Shown here piece after piece: positions 16,709 to 24,443 of a stretch of DNA of 64,000 nt. Location of the stretch: contig JAVEQI010000001.1 in assembly GCA_034007745.1 (NCBI GenBank), forward strand, positions 1-64,000, in the 5' to 3' direction. The notes beneath the pieces are model-generated. The model ran no database searches. It had not been told where the DNA came from and saw only the letters and a program-made list of their open reading frames with translations. Within the stretch, counting starts at the first letter, position 1. Each line of letters opens with the position of its first letter. A program made the position numbers and the translations under genes. This DNA is from Desulforapulum sp034007745. GTDB lineage: Bacteria > Desulfobacterota > Desulfobacteria > Desulfobacterales > Desulfobacteraceae.

Positions 16709-17529
16709 AAAAGAGCAGAAGAAGCTTTTTAAAGGTCGCAGGTGTCTCGGCCCTGGGCATTGGTGTTGCTCCGGCACTGAAGGCTGTTGCAACAGCAAGC
16801 GCCAGCACCCCCAGCGCTGCAGTTAGAACCAAGGCCCCAGAGGCTCTTGAGGCAAAGCGCTGGGGAATGGTCATAGACACCAGTAAAATCACCGATGAAA
16901 TTGCCGAAAAAATTGTGCTGGCCTGCCACAAGTCCAACAACGTGCCTGACTTTAACCACGAGCCGGATAAAGAAAAATATCCCAACACCAGGCCCGTGAA
17001 CCACAAGCAGGAGCTCAAGTGGATCTGGGAGGAGCATTTCAACAACGCCTTTCCCGACAAGGAGGACGATTTCCTGGCCAACAAGTTCAAGAATCTTCCG
17101 TTTCTTGTTACCTGCAACCAGTGCAAGAACCCCCCATGCGTAAGGGTCTGCCCCACCAGGGCCACCTTTAAACGTGAAGATGGGATAGTTATGATGGACT
17201 TCCACCGCTGCATCGGCTGCAGATTCTGCATGGCAGCCTGTCCCTACGGCGCAAGAAGCTTCAACTACAGGGACCCAAAACCCTTTATCGCCAAGATAGA
17301 TCCGGCCTTTCCCACCCGCAGCAAGGGGGTGGTGGAAAAGTGCAACCTCTGCGCCCCACGCCTTGCCAAGGGCCTTCAACCGGCCTGTGTAGAGGTGAGC
17401 GAAGGTGCCATCACAGTGGGAGATCTTGAAGATCCAAATTCCGAGGTCAGGCAGCTCTTGGGCGAAAAATATTCAATCAGACGTAAGCAGGAGCTTGGAA
17501 CCGAGCCTTCTGTTTATTACATCATGTAG
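16705..17529 (+). CDS. dsrO: Periplasmic ferredoxin subunit DsrO
   Basis: DsrO is the periplasmic iron-sulfur subunit linking DsrJ and DsrP. The N-terminus MKKSRRSFLKVAG is a Tat signal with twin Arg, as expected for export of a folded Fe-S protein. Ferredoxin-type Cys clusters follow: CNQCKNPPCVRVC, CIGCRFCMAACPYG and KCNLCAPRLAKGLQPAC, plus the early LACHKSNN segment. The start is placed at ATG 16705, which overlaps the dsrJ stop as ATGA; an open frame continues upstream but lacks a signal peptide at its start. The protein is 274 aa. Confidence 0.95.
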   Translation: MKKSRRSFLKVAGVSALGIGVAPALKAVATASASTPSAAVRTKAPEALEAKRWGMVIDTSKITDEIAEKIVLACHKSNNVPDFNHEPDKEKYPNTRPVNHKQELKWIWEEHFNNAFPDKEDDFLANKFKNLPFLVTCNQCKNPPCVRVCPTRATFKREDGIVMMDFHRCIGCRFCMAACPYGARSFNYRDPKPFIAKIDPAFPTRSKGVVEKCNLCAPRLAKGLQPACVEVSEGAITVGDLEDPNSEVRQLLGEKYSIRRKQELGTEPSVYYIM

Positions 17530-17540
17530 GAGAGGCGAAC

Positions 17541-18698
17541 ATGCTTGAAATAGCTATCAAAGGAAGCAAAAAGTACTGGATCTGGCTTGTAGTACTTTGC
17601 GCTGTCATCGGAGCAGGCGTTCTTGTCTATGTGGACCAGTTCATCAACGGTCTTATGACAACCGCCCTGAGCCGGGACGTCAGCTGGGGATTTTACATCG
17701 CCAACTTCACCTACCTTGTGGGAGTCGCCGCAGGAGGTGTGATGGTGGTGATCCCCTTTTATCTGCACAACTATGAACGCTTTCACAGGATCACCATCCT
17801 GGGCGAATTCCTCGCTGTTGCAGCCATTGTAATGTGTCTTTTGTTCATCATAGTCGACCTTGGTCAACCAATCAGGATGCTCAATGTAATCTTCTACCCA
17901 AGCCCCAAATCAATGCTGTTCTGGGACATGTGTGTGCTCAACGGGTACCTGTTCCTCAACATCGTGATTGGCTGGAAGGTACTGGAAGCCGAGAGAAATC
18001 AGATCAAGCCGCCCGCATGGACGACTCCCCTGATCTATCTTTCCATTCCCTTTGCCATCGGCATCCACACTGTAACGGCCTATCTCTACTGCGGACTTCC
18101 AGGCAGGGGCTACTGGCTCACGGCGATTCTGGCCCCAAGGTTTCTTGCCTCAGCCTTTGCCGCAGGGCCTGCGGTTCTTCTCCTTCTCTGCTACCTTGTG
18201 CGCAAGGTAACCAAATTTGATCCGGGCTGGGAGGCCATGCAGACCCTGGCAAAGATCGTATGCTATGCATTGATCGCAAACTTGTTCTTCTTTTTCTGCG
18301 AAATCTTTGTCACCTACTACAGCCAGATTCCCGGGCACATGAGCCACATCGACTACCTGTTCTTCGGCCTTCACGGTCACAACACCATGGTTCCCTGGAT
18401 GTGGACATCCATGATCCTCATGATTGCGGCGGCCATCATGCTCGTAATTCCGGCCCTTAGAAGCAACTATACGCTTCTGCCCTATATCTGCGGCATGGTA
18501 GTCATCGGTACCTGGATCGACAAGAGCCTCGGCATCATCGCAGGCGGATTTGTTCCCTCTCCGCTTCACCATGTGACTGAGTATATGCCGACCATCAAGG
18601 AGATCATGATCAGCCTTGGAATTTACGGTACGGGCCTTCTGATCCTCACCATTCTTTACAAGCTTGCCACACGGGTAAAGGAAGAGGTCAGAGGATAG
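17541..18698 (+). CDS. dsrP: NrfD-like membrane subunit DsrP
   Basis: DsrP is the NrfD/PsrC-family integral membrane subunit that probably interacts with menaquinone and passes electrons to DsrO. The 385-residue protein is almost entirely hydrophobic, with about ten membrane helices, the first at residues 14-33. The motifs SWGFYIANFTYLVGVAAGG and FWDMCVLNGYLFLN resemble those of characterised NrfD proteins. It is the last gene of the operon: eleven bases separate it from dsrO, and a strong terminator follows 39 bases downstream. Confidence 0.95.
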   Translation: MLEIAIKGSKKYWIWLVVLCAVIGAGVLVYVDQFINGLMTTALSRDVSWGFYIANFTYLVGVAAGGVMVVIPFYLHNYERFHRITILGEFLAVAAIVMCLLFIIVDLGQPIRMLNVIFYPSPKSMLFWDMCVLNGYLFLNIVIGWKVLEAERNQIKPPAWTTPLIYLSIPFAIGIHTVTAYLYCGLPGRGYWLTAILAPRFLASAFAAGPAVLLLLCYLVRKVTKFDPGWEAMQTLAKIVCYALIANLFFFFCEIFVTYYSQIPGHMSHIDYLFFGLHGHNTMVPWMWTSMILMIAAAIMLVIPALRSNYTLLPYICGMVVIGTWIDKSLGIIAGGFVPSPLHHVTEYMPTIKEIMISLGIYGTGLLILTILYKLATRVKEEVRG

Positions 18699-18737
18699 TA
18701 GCTCCAGAGTAAAATGTTGTATAAAATTATCACCCTG

Positions 18738-18768
18738 GCGGGGATGCCGAACGGCATCCCCGCTTTTT
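18738..18768 (+). terminator. Rho-independent terminator of the dsr operon
   Basis: Eleven-base perfect arms GCGGGGATGCC and GGCATCCCCGC surround a four-base loop. Five T residues follow. Confidence 0.93.
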
Positions 18769-18771
18769 ATC

Positions 18772-18800
18772 TTGACAAAACCAGGGATTCAGCCTATGGT
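18772..18800 (+). promoter_or_regulatory. Promoter of the rplU-rpmA-obg operon
   Basis: TTGACA at 18772-18777 and TATGGT at 18795-18800 are 17 bases apart. The promoter starts directly after the dsr terminator and about 58 bases before rplU. Confidence 0.7.
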
Positions 18801-18857
18801 TCGGGATTTTAAGATTGTGTAGAGGTACGCATAAAGCGATATAAGGAGATACAGCTC

Positions 18858-19169
18858 ATGTATGCAGTAATTAAAACCGGTGGAAAGCAGTACAAGGTTG
18901 AAGAAGGAGACACGCTCAGGGTTGAGAAACTCGAAGGCACAGAAGGCGGGGAAGTTACATTCAGCGACGTTCTGATGTTTTCCGACGGAAAAAAGGTCAC
19001 CCTGGGTCAACCAGCCATTGAAGACGCCGTTGTAAAGGGTCATATCCTGGAGCAGGGCAAGGCTAAAAAGGTTCTTATTTTTAAATTTAAACGCCGCAAG
19101 GGTTATAGAAACCTCCGGGGACATAGACAGCCGTTTACCGCCGTCAAAATCGACAGCATCCAGGTATAG
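18858..19169 (+). CDS. rplU: 50S ribosomal protein L21
   Basis: This is the 103-residue L21 of the large ribosomal subunit. The opening MYAVIKTGGKQYKVEEGD and the closing RRKGYRNLRGHRQPFT are diagnostic, and the length is standard. GGAG precedes the ATG. It is the first gene of the usual L21-L27-Obg cluster. Confidence 0.98.
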   Translation: MYAVIKTGGKQYKVEEGDTLRVEKLEGTEGGEVTFSDVLMFSDGKKVTLGQPAIEDAVVKGHILEQGKAKKVLIFKFKRRKGYRNLRGHRQPFTAVKIDSIQV

Positions 19170-19213
19170 GCTCTACCAGATATAGATTTTACAGGTATTT
19201 AAGGAGAAGATTC

Positions 19214-19468
19214 ATGGCACATAAAAAAGCAGGCGGGAGCACCAGGAATGGTCGCGACTCAAAGGGCCAGCGCAGGGGCGTTAAAAAATTCGGCGGTCAG
19301 ACCGTTGTTGCAGGCAATATACTGGTCAGGCAGCTGGGTACAAAGATTCATCCTGGCGATAACGTAGGCCTGGGCAAGGACTATACTCTCTTTTCCAAGA
19401 TCGACGGTGTTGTCGCCTATGAGCGCAAGGGTCGGGACAAGAAGAGAGTGAGTGTTTATGCAGCGTGA
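19214..19468 (+). CDS. rpmA: 50S ribosomal protein L27
   Basis: This is the 84-residue L27, located near the peptidyl transferase centre. MAHKKAGGSTRNGRDSKGQR and the GNILVRQLGTK stretch are diagnostic. There is no N-terminal extension of the Firmicutes cleaved type. AAGGAG precedes the ATG. The stop codon overlaps the GTG start of obg (GTGA), coupling the two genes. Confidence 0.98.
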   Translation: MAHKKAGGSTRNGRDSKGQRRGVKKFGGQTVVAGNILVRQLGTKIHPGDNVGLGKDYTLFSKIDGVVAYERKGRDKKRVSVYAA

Positions 19469-20532
19469 GATTCATCGATGAAGCAGCGATCTGTGTAATT
19501 TCAGGAAAAGGCGGCCCCGGTTGTGTGAGTTTCCGACGGGAGAGATTTATCGAGCGGGGCGGGCCCAACGGCGGTGACGGTGGCAATGGCGGCAGTGTCA
19601 TTTTTGAGACTGACCCTGGAAAACGGACGCTGTTTGATCTTCGCCGCCAGAAGATCATCAGGGCCAAGAACGGCATGCCCGGACTTGGCAGCAACATGCA
19701 CGGCAAGAACGGGACAGATATCATTATCCCCGTTCCTCCGGGAACCCTTGTCACTGACAGGGATACGGGTGAAATTCTGTTTGACCTTACCGAACCAGGC
19801 ATGAGAGTAGTCATTGCAAAGGGCGGCAGGGGCGGCCAGGGCAACCGCCGATTTGCCACATCCACCCACAGGGCACCAAGGTTTGCCCAGCCCGGAATGC
19901 CCGGTATTGAGATTAATCTAAAGCTTGAGCTGAAGCTCCTTGCCGACGTTGGTCTTCTCGGACTTCCCAATGCCGGAAAATCCACCCTGACATCCCGTAT
20001 ATCATCGGCTCGACCTAAGGTAGGAGCCTATCCGTTCACTACCCTGACCCCATCACTTGGGATGGTAATGCCTGAATTTGGTGAGCCTTTTGCCGTTGCC
20101 GATATACCGGGAATCATCCAGGGAGCCCATAGCGGCACCGGACTCGGCATCCAGTTTTTAAAGCATGTCGAACGTACCAGGGTGCTGGTTCATATCATAG
20201 ATGCTTCCCAGATCGACCCGGATGCACCCCTTGATGCCTTAAACCTGATCAACAGGGAGTTGTCCCTTTATTCATCGACCCTGGCAGACAAACCCCAGAT
20301 TGTTGTGCTGAACAAAATCGACCTTACCGGAACCGAGGAAAAGGTAGAGGAGTTCAAAAGGGCCTATGGGGGGGAAGATATCATCGCCCTTTCTGCAGCC
20401 ACAGGCGAAGGAACAAAGGAGCTTGTCCGGATGCTGGTCCGGCACCTGGCCGACCAGAAGAACTTACATCCGGATCACCTAGACTTAAAGCACCCTGTCC
20501 AAAAAACAGGAAACAACCATGGTAATAGATAA
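19465..20532 (+). CDS. obg: GTPase Obg/CgtA
   Basis: Obg is an essential GTPase acting in late 50S assembly and stress control. The Gly-rich N-terminal Obg fold (about 1-158; ISGKGGPGCVSFRRE) precedes a G domain with GLPNAGKST (P-loop), DIPGIIQGAHSGTGLG (switch II), NKID and SAATGEG. The protein is 355 aa and lacks the C-terminal OCT domain of some homologs. The GTG start at 19465 overlaps the rpmA stop by four bases; its own end overlaps proB by 14 bases. Confidence 0.96.
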   Translation: MRFIDEAAICVISGKGGPGCVSFRRERFIERGGPNGGDGGNGGSVIFETDPGKRTLFDLRRQKIIRAKNGMPGLGSNMHGKNGTDIIIPVPPGTLVTDRDTGEILFDLTEPGMRVVIAKGGRGGQGNRRFATSTHRAPRFAQPGMPGIEINLKLELKLLADVGLLGLPNAGKSTLTSRISSARPKVGAYPFTTLTPSLGMVMPEFGEPFAVADIPGIIQGAHSGTGLGIQFLKHVERTRVLVHIIDASQIDPDAPLDALNLINRELSLYSSTLADKPQIVVLNKIDLTGTEEKVEEFKRAYGGEDIIALSAATGEGTKELVRMLVRHLADQKNLHPDHLDLKHPVQKTGNNHGNR

Positions 20533-21664
20533 ACATCTGCACCTTAAAAATGCCAGGCGGATTGTAGTAAAGATAGGCAGCGGTGTGCTGACTCTGAATC
20601 ATGGCCTCAACCTCGACATCATCGAGACCATCAGCGATCAAATCAGCCGACTCATGGACGGAGGCTGCCAGGTCATTCTGGTTTCGTCTGGAGCCATTGC
20701 CGCCGGGGTCAAAAAAATTGGATTTAAGCGACGTCCCGATGGCATTCCTGCCCGTCAGGCAGCCGCGGCCGTAGGCCAGGCAGGGCTCATCCTCTCCTAT
20801 GACCGGGCCTTTGAGCGCCACGGGAAGAAAGTTGCCCAGCTGTTGCTCACAAGGGACGATCTATCCAACCGGCGACGGTATCTCAACGCAAGGAATACGA
20901 TCAACACCCTTCTTGCATGGAATATCGTTCCCATTATCAACGAAAATGATACCGTTGTGATCGAAGAGATCAAGCTCGGAGACAACGACAATCTTTCGGC
21001 CATGATCACCCTTCTAATGGACGCGGAGATCCTCATAAACCTCACCGACATCGACGGACTCTTTGACCGGGACCCCAGAATTCATCTGGATGCCCAGCTG
21101 ATAGGGGAAGTTACAGCCATCACAAGGGCTATGGAACTGGCAGCCTGCGGAATTCCCGGCAACCTCGGAACAGGCGGAATGCTCAGCAAACTAAAGGCCG
21201 CTAAAAAACTCTCAAAGGCCGGCATCCCCATGATCATCGCAGGCGGCAGGAACGAAAACATCCTGTCAAGGCTAGTGGCAGGAGAACCCCTCGGCACCTA
21301 TTTTTTACCCGGGGCAAAAGAACTCAACTCAAAAAAATGCTGGATCGCCTATAACCTTAAACCCCAGGGGAGCATCTGCCTCGACCGGGGTGCAAGGGAT
21401 GCAGTCATGAACCGGGGAAAGAGCATTCTTCCCGTCGGGATCACCCATGTGGAGGGCGAATTCGGCATGGGTGCACCCATCGAGATCAAGGCCCCGGACA
21501 ACACCGTCATCGGCTGCGGGCTTGCCAACTACTCGGCGGCGGACCTCAGGCGCATCATGGGGCTTAAAACTGCCGCAATCAAAGACGTACTTGGCTCAAA
21601 ACCCTATGACGACGCCATTCATCGGGATAATCTTGCAATCACCGTTGATTGCAAACCCTGTTGA
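20519..21664 (+). CDS. proB: Glutamate 5-kinase
   Basis: ProB phosphorylates glutamate in the first step of proline synthesis. The amino-acid kinase domain carries VVKIGSGVLT, VSSGAIAAG, NENDTV and GTGGMLSKLKAA. The C-terminal ~100 residues form a PUA domain, seen in the full-length (about 370-380 aa) enzymes. It overlaps obg upstream and is followed immediately by proA, so the proline genes ride on the ribosomal-protein/obg transcript. Confidence 0.96.
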   Translation: MVIDKHLHLKNARRIVVKIGSGVLTLNHGLNLDIIETISDQISRLMDGGCQVILVSSGAIAAGVKKIGFKRRPDGIPARQAAAAVGQAGLILSYDRAFERHGKKVAQLLLTRDDLSNRRRYLNARNTINTLLAWNIVPIINENDTVVIEEIKLGDNDNLSAMITLLMDAEILINLTDIDGLFDRDPRIHLDAQLIGEVTAITRAMELAACGIPGNLGTGGMLSKLKAAKKLSKAGIPMIIAGGRNENILSRLVAGEPLGTYFLPGAKELNSKKCWIAYNLKPQGSICLDRGARDAVMNRGKSILPVGITHVEGEFGMGAPIEIKAPDNTVIGCGLANYSAADLRRIMGLKTAAIKDVLGSKPYDDAIHRDNLAITVDCKPC

Positions 21665-21690
21665 AAAGGGAAAAGGGACAGGAGAAAACC

Positions 21691-22947
21691 ATGACACTTG
21701 GAAAAACCATCCAGGATATCGCCCGGCGGGCAAAGGCGGCCTCACGCCCCCTTGCCACAGCTTCAACCGAGACAAAGAACCGGGTTCTGGCCGAAATCGC
21801 CAGGGGACTTATCCGGAGCAAGGATAAAATTCAAACTCAAAATCTGCTGGATATTGAAGCCGCCAGGCAAAATAGCATGTCAGAAGCCATGATCGACCGG
21901 CTTTTCATCGGAGACAAAACCCTGGAAGACATGATCCAGGGCCTGGAGCAGGTCCAAACCCTGCCCGACCCCGTGGGCATCATCACCCGATCCTGGACCC
22001 GGCCCAACGGGATTGAAATTTCCAAAAAAAGAATCCCCCTTGGCGTCATCGCCTTGATCTACGAGTCAAGGCCCAACGTGACGGTGGATGCGGCGGCTCT
22101 CTGCCTCAAATCCGGCAATGCCGCCATCCTAAGGGGCGGTTCCGAGGCCTTTTATTCCAACACCATCCTTGCCGATATCATCGGCGACGCCCTTGAGGCG
22201 ACCGGTGTCTCCCGGGACAGCGTTCAGGTGCTGCCTGTAAGGGATCGAAGGGCCATCAGCGAACTTCTTGTCCAGGAACGCTACATTGACCTCGTGATTC
22301 CAAGGGGCGGCGAAGCCCTGATCCGATTCGTGGTGGAACACTCGACCATTCCCGTGTTAAAGCACTACAAGGGGGTATGCCATGTGTTTGTTGATGAGAC
22401 CTGCGACATTGACGGGGCAGTTGCCATCTGCATCAACTCAAAGGCCCAGCGGCCCGGGGTGTGCAACGCCATGGAGACCCTTCTTGTCCATGACCAGATT
22501 GCACCTGTTTTCCTGCCGAAAGTGGCCCGGGCCTTTAAAGATGCCGGGGTCGAAGTACGGGGATGTGCAGCCACCCTTAGCCTTGTTCCACAAGCCCTGC
22601 CCGCCGATGAAACCGACTGGTCTACCGAATACCTTGATTTAATCGTTAGCGTAAAGGTCGTCAACGACTTGACCCAGGCAATGGACCACATCGCCGAGTT
22701 CGGCTCCGACCACACGGATGTAATTGTCACAGACAACACCCAGAATGCCGACACCTTTGTCAAAACAGTCTCATCCTCCATGGTAGGCGTAAACGTCTCC
22801 ACCCGTTTCAACGACGGGGGAGAGCTGGGGCTTGGGGCCGAGATCGGCATCAGCACATCCAGGCTCCACGCCTTTGGTCCCATGGGGCTTGAGGAATTAA
22901 CCTCCACAAAGTTTGTCGTGGTAGGCCGGGGCCAGACCCGTAACTAG
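21691..22947 (+). CDS. proA: Gamma-glutamyl phosphate reductase
   Basis: ProA reduces glutamyl-5-phosphate to glutamate semialdehyde with NADPH. Aldehyde-dehydrogenase-fold motifs are seen: IYESRPNVTVDAAALCLKSG, ILRGGSEA, VIPRGGEALI, the catalytic Cys in RPGVCNAMETLLV and GLGAEIGISTSRLHAFGPMG. ATG at 21691 is preceded by AGGAGA; an upstream TTG at 21649 would overlap proB and adds unrelated residues. The protein is 418 aa, the standard length. Confidence 0.96.
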   Translation: MTLGKTIQDIARRAKAASRPLATASTETKNRVLAEIARGLIRSKDKIQTQNLLDIEAARQNSMSEAMIDRLFIGDKTLEDMIQGLEQVQTLPDPVGIITRSWTRPNGIEISKKRIPLGVIALIYESRPNVTVDAAALCLKSGNAAILRGGSEAFYSNTILADIIGDALEATGVSRDSVQVLPVRDRRAISELLVQERYIDLVIPRGGEALIRFVVEHSTIPVLKHYKGVCHVFVDETCDIDGAVAICINSKAQRPGVCNAMETLLVHDQIAPVFLPKVARAFKDAGVEVRGCAATLSLVPQALPADETDWSTEYLDLIVSVKVVNDLTQAMDHIAEFGSDHTDVIVTDNTQNADTFVKTVSSSMVGVNVSTRFNDGGELGLGAEIGISTSRLHAFGPMGLEELTSTKFVVVGRGQTRN

Positions 22948-22957
22948 GCCGGGCATC

Positions 22958-23635
22958 ATGATTCATGGCCTGTTCGGCGGAACCTTCAATCCCCTTCACC
23001 GGGGACACCTGGCGGTCATCCTCCACGTCAAAGAGGCGTTCAACCTCCATACCATCCATTTGATACCTTCGGCCATCCCCCCACACAAACCCCTAACAAA
23101 CCTTGCCCCTGCAGCAGACAGGTTTGAGATGGTCAAACGATCGGTTGCCGATATCCATGGACTTGTGGCATCTGATGTGGAAATTATCCGCAAAGGACCG
23201 TCGTTCACTATTGATACCGTGGAGCACTTTATAAACGCCACACCCCGGACCACAGAGCTCAGACTGATTGTGGGATCGGATGCCTTTTTTGAAATGGACA
23301 CCTGGAAAAAGGGACGAACAATTTTTTCCCTTATCCCGACCATTGTCATGATCAGACCGGGCGAGGAAAAACAGGCAAAGGATATTGCATCCTTTCTCCA
23401 AAATGTGATATCAAAGAGCTACAGACCAGCTGACAAAGGGAACTTTTTCTCACCCCCTGTTTCATCAGATCCAGATTCCAAATCGGGCGTAAAGCCCGTT
23501 TATGTATGCAAGGTCCCTGAAATTGACATATCATCAACTCTCATTCGACAGCGAATTAAACTTCATCTTCCCGTGGCAACCCTTGTGCCCAAGCCTGTGG
23601 AAGAGATTATCAACCAGCGAGGACTCTACCTATGA
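22958..23635 (+). CDS. nadD: Nicotinate-nucleotide adenylyltransferase
   Basis: NadD makes deamido-NAD from nicotinate mononucleotide and ATP. It has the nucleotidyltransferase start GLFGGTFNPLHRGHL with the HxGH-type motif, LIVGSDAFFEMDTWKK in the middle and the C-terminal ISSTLIRQRI signature. The 225 aa length is normal. Its stop overlaps the rsfS start as ATGA, a widely conserved pairing. Confidence 0.94.
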   Translation: MIHGLFGGTFNPLHRGHLAVILHVKEAFNLHTIHLIPSAIPPHKPLTNLAPAADRFEMVKRSVADIHGLVASDVEIIRKGPSFTIDTVEHFINATPRTTELRLIVGSDAFFEMDTWKKGRTIFSLIPTIVMIRPGEEKQAKDIASFLQNVISKSYRPADKGNFFSPPVSSDPDSKSGVKPVYVCKVPEIDISSTLIRQRIKLHLPVATLVPKPVEEIINQRGLYL

Positions 23636-24099
23636 CAGACCCATCCACCCCTAATAATGACCTGGCCGTGGACCAGACAAAAGACCAGATCAAGAACTTG
23701 GACAAAGGTAAGACCAGAAGCCCAGCCAAAAAACCGGAAGAAAACCTGATCGACACCCTTGCCCCATACCTTGCTGAAGCCTTTGCCCGAAAAACCCAGG
23801 AGATAACAGTACTGGATGTTCGCAATCTGACCTCCTACACCGACGCCATTATGATCATCACCGCACAGTCCCAACGCCAGGTCTCCTCAATTGCCGAACA
23901 TATTCACATTGCCATGAAAAAGGTGAACAACCTTCCCATCGGCACCGAAGGAATGAAACAGGGGACATGGGCCTTGCTAGACTATGGAGATGTTGTCATC
24001 AACGTATTTGATAAAACGACCCGGGATTTCTACGACCTTGAGGGATTGTGGAGCGAGGCCCCCAGGCTGGACCTCTCGGCTTTTAAGAGCAGCAGGTAG
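23632..24099 (+). CDS. rsfS: Ribosomal silencing factor RsfS
   Basis: RsfS binds ribosomal protein L14 and blocks subunit joining in starved cells. The DUF143 core is clear: DVRNLTSYTDAIMIIT, SIAEHIHIAMK, GTEGMKQGTWALLDYGDVVINVFD and FYDLEGLW. The 155 aa protein has a polar N-terminal extension of about 40 residues not found in most homologs. It is translationally coupled to nadD and is the last gene of the rplU transcript. Confidence 0.94.
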   Translation: MTDPSTPNNDLAVDQTKDQIKNLDKGKTRSPAKKPEENLIDTLAPYLAEAFARKTQEITVLDVRNLTSYTDAIMIITAQSQRQVSSIAEHIHIAMKKVNNLPIGTEGMKQGTWALLDYGDVVINVFDKTTRDFYDLEGLWSEAPRLDLSAFKSSR

Positions 24100-24196
24100 T
24101 GGGCCGGTACTAGTGTCATCCCGGCCCCTCTGGTTCTTCTGACCGGAACGCAAAACGTCGGAGGTCGCTTTGACTCCTAGCACTTAGTATTTTTTT

Positions 24197-24238
24197 ATAT
24201 AACCGGCACGTCCTGGCGGACACAACGAACGATACACA
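24197..24238 (+). repeat. Dispersed palindromic element GTCCTG(G)CGGAC, copy 1
   Basis: This contains ATAACC, a cGTCCTGgcGGACac core and ACAACGAACGAT, shared with the copies at 24317, 31590, 41530 and 43302. Confidence 0.65.
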
Positions 24239-24317
24239 AGGTGGTACAGGGTGGGCACTAGTGTCATTCCGCCTTCTTTGGTCGGGACTCCCACTAGGAT
24301 GTTTCGTCGGGAGTTTC

Positions 24318-24437
24318 ATATAACCCACATATCCTGGCGAATACAACGGAGAATGAAACACGATAGCCGTTAGCGATTAGCTGTTAGCTAAAAGCTAATC
24401 GCTAACAGCTAAAAGCTGTTTCTTATAAAAAAGGAGG
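24318..24437 (+). repeat. Composite intergenic repeat upstream of gpmI
   Basis: The order is ATAACCCACAT, a degraded palindrome, GAATGAAACACGA, heptad hairpin and AAGCTGTTTCTTATAAAA. The same order is found inverted at 41463-41560. The copy here has seven complete heptads between GAAACACGA and AAGCTGTTTC, against four in the other copy, a difference of exactly 21 bases. Confidence 0.75.
24364..24419. repeat. Heptad repeat hairpin (TAGCNNT/NNGCTAA type)
   Basis: Eight 7-base units are in phase. The first four read TAGCNNN and the rest NNGCTAA, or AAGCTGT for the last. TTAGCGATTAGCT (24370-24382) and AGCTAATCGCTAA (24393-24405) are perfect inverted repeats around a 10-base loop. Confidence 0.85.
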
Positions 24438-24443
24438 AATATT

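Larger units (their letters stand above)
24100..24443. other. Repeat-filled intergenic region between rsfS and gpmI
   Basis: There is no coding sequence. Two diverged copies of a block containing ACTAGTGTCAT, then a GTCCTGGCGGACACAACGAA-like palindrome, follow each other (about 24109-24240 and 24255-24362). They are followed by the heptad hairpin at 24364-24419 and the gpmI ribosome-binding site. The same modules recur at 31547-31612, 41463-41560 and 43213-43380. Confidence 0.65.
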
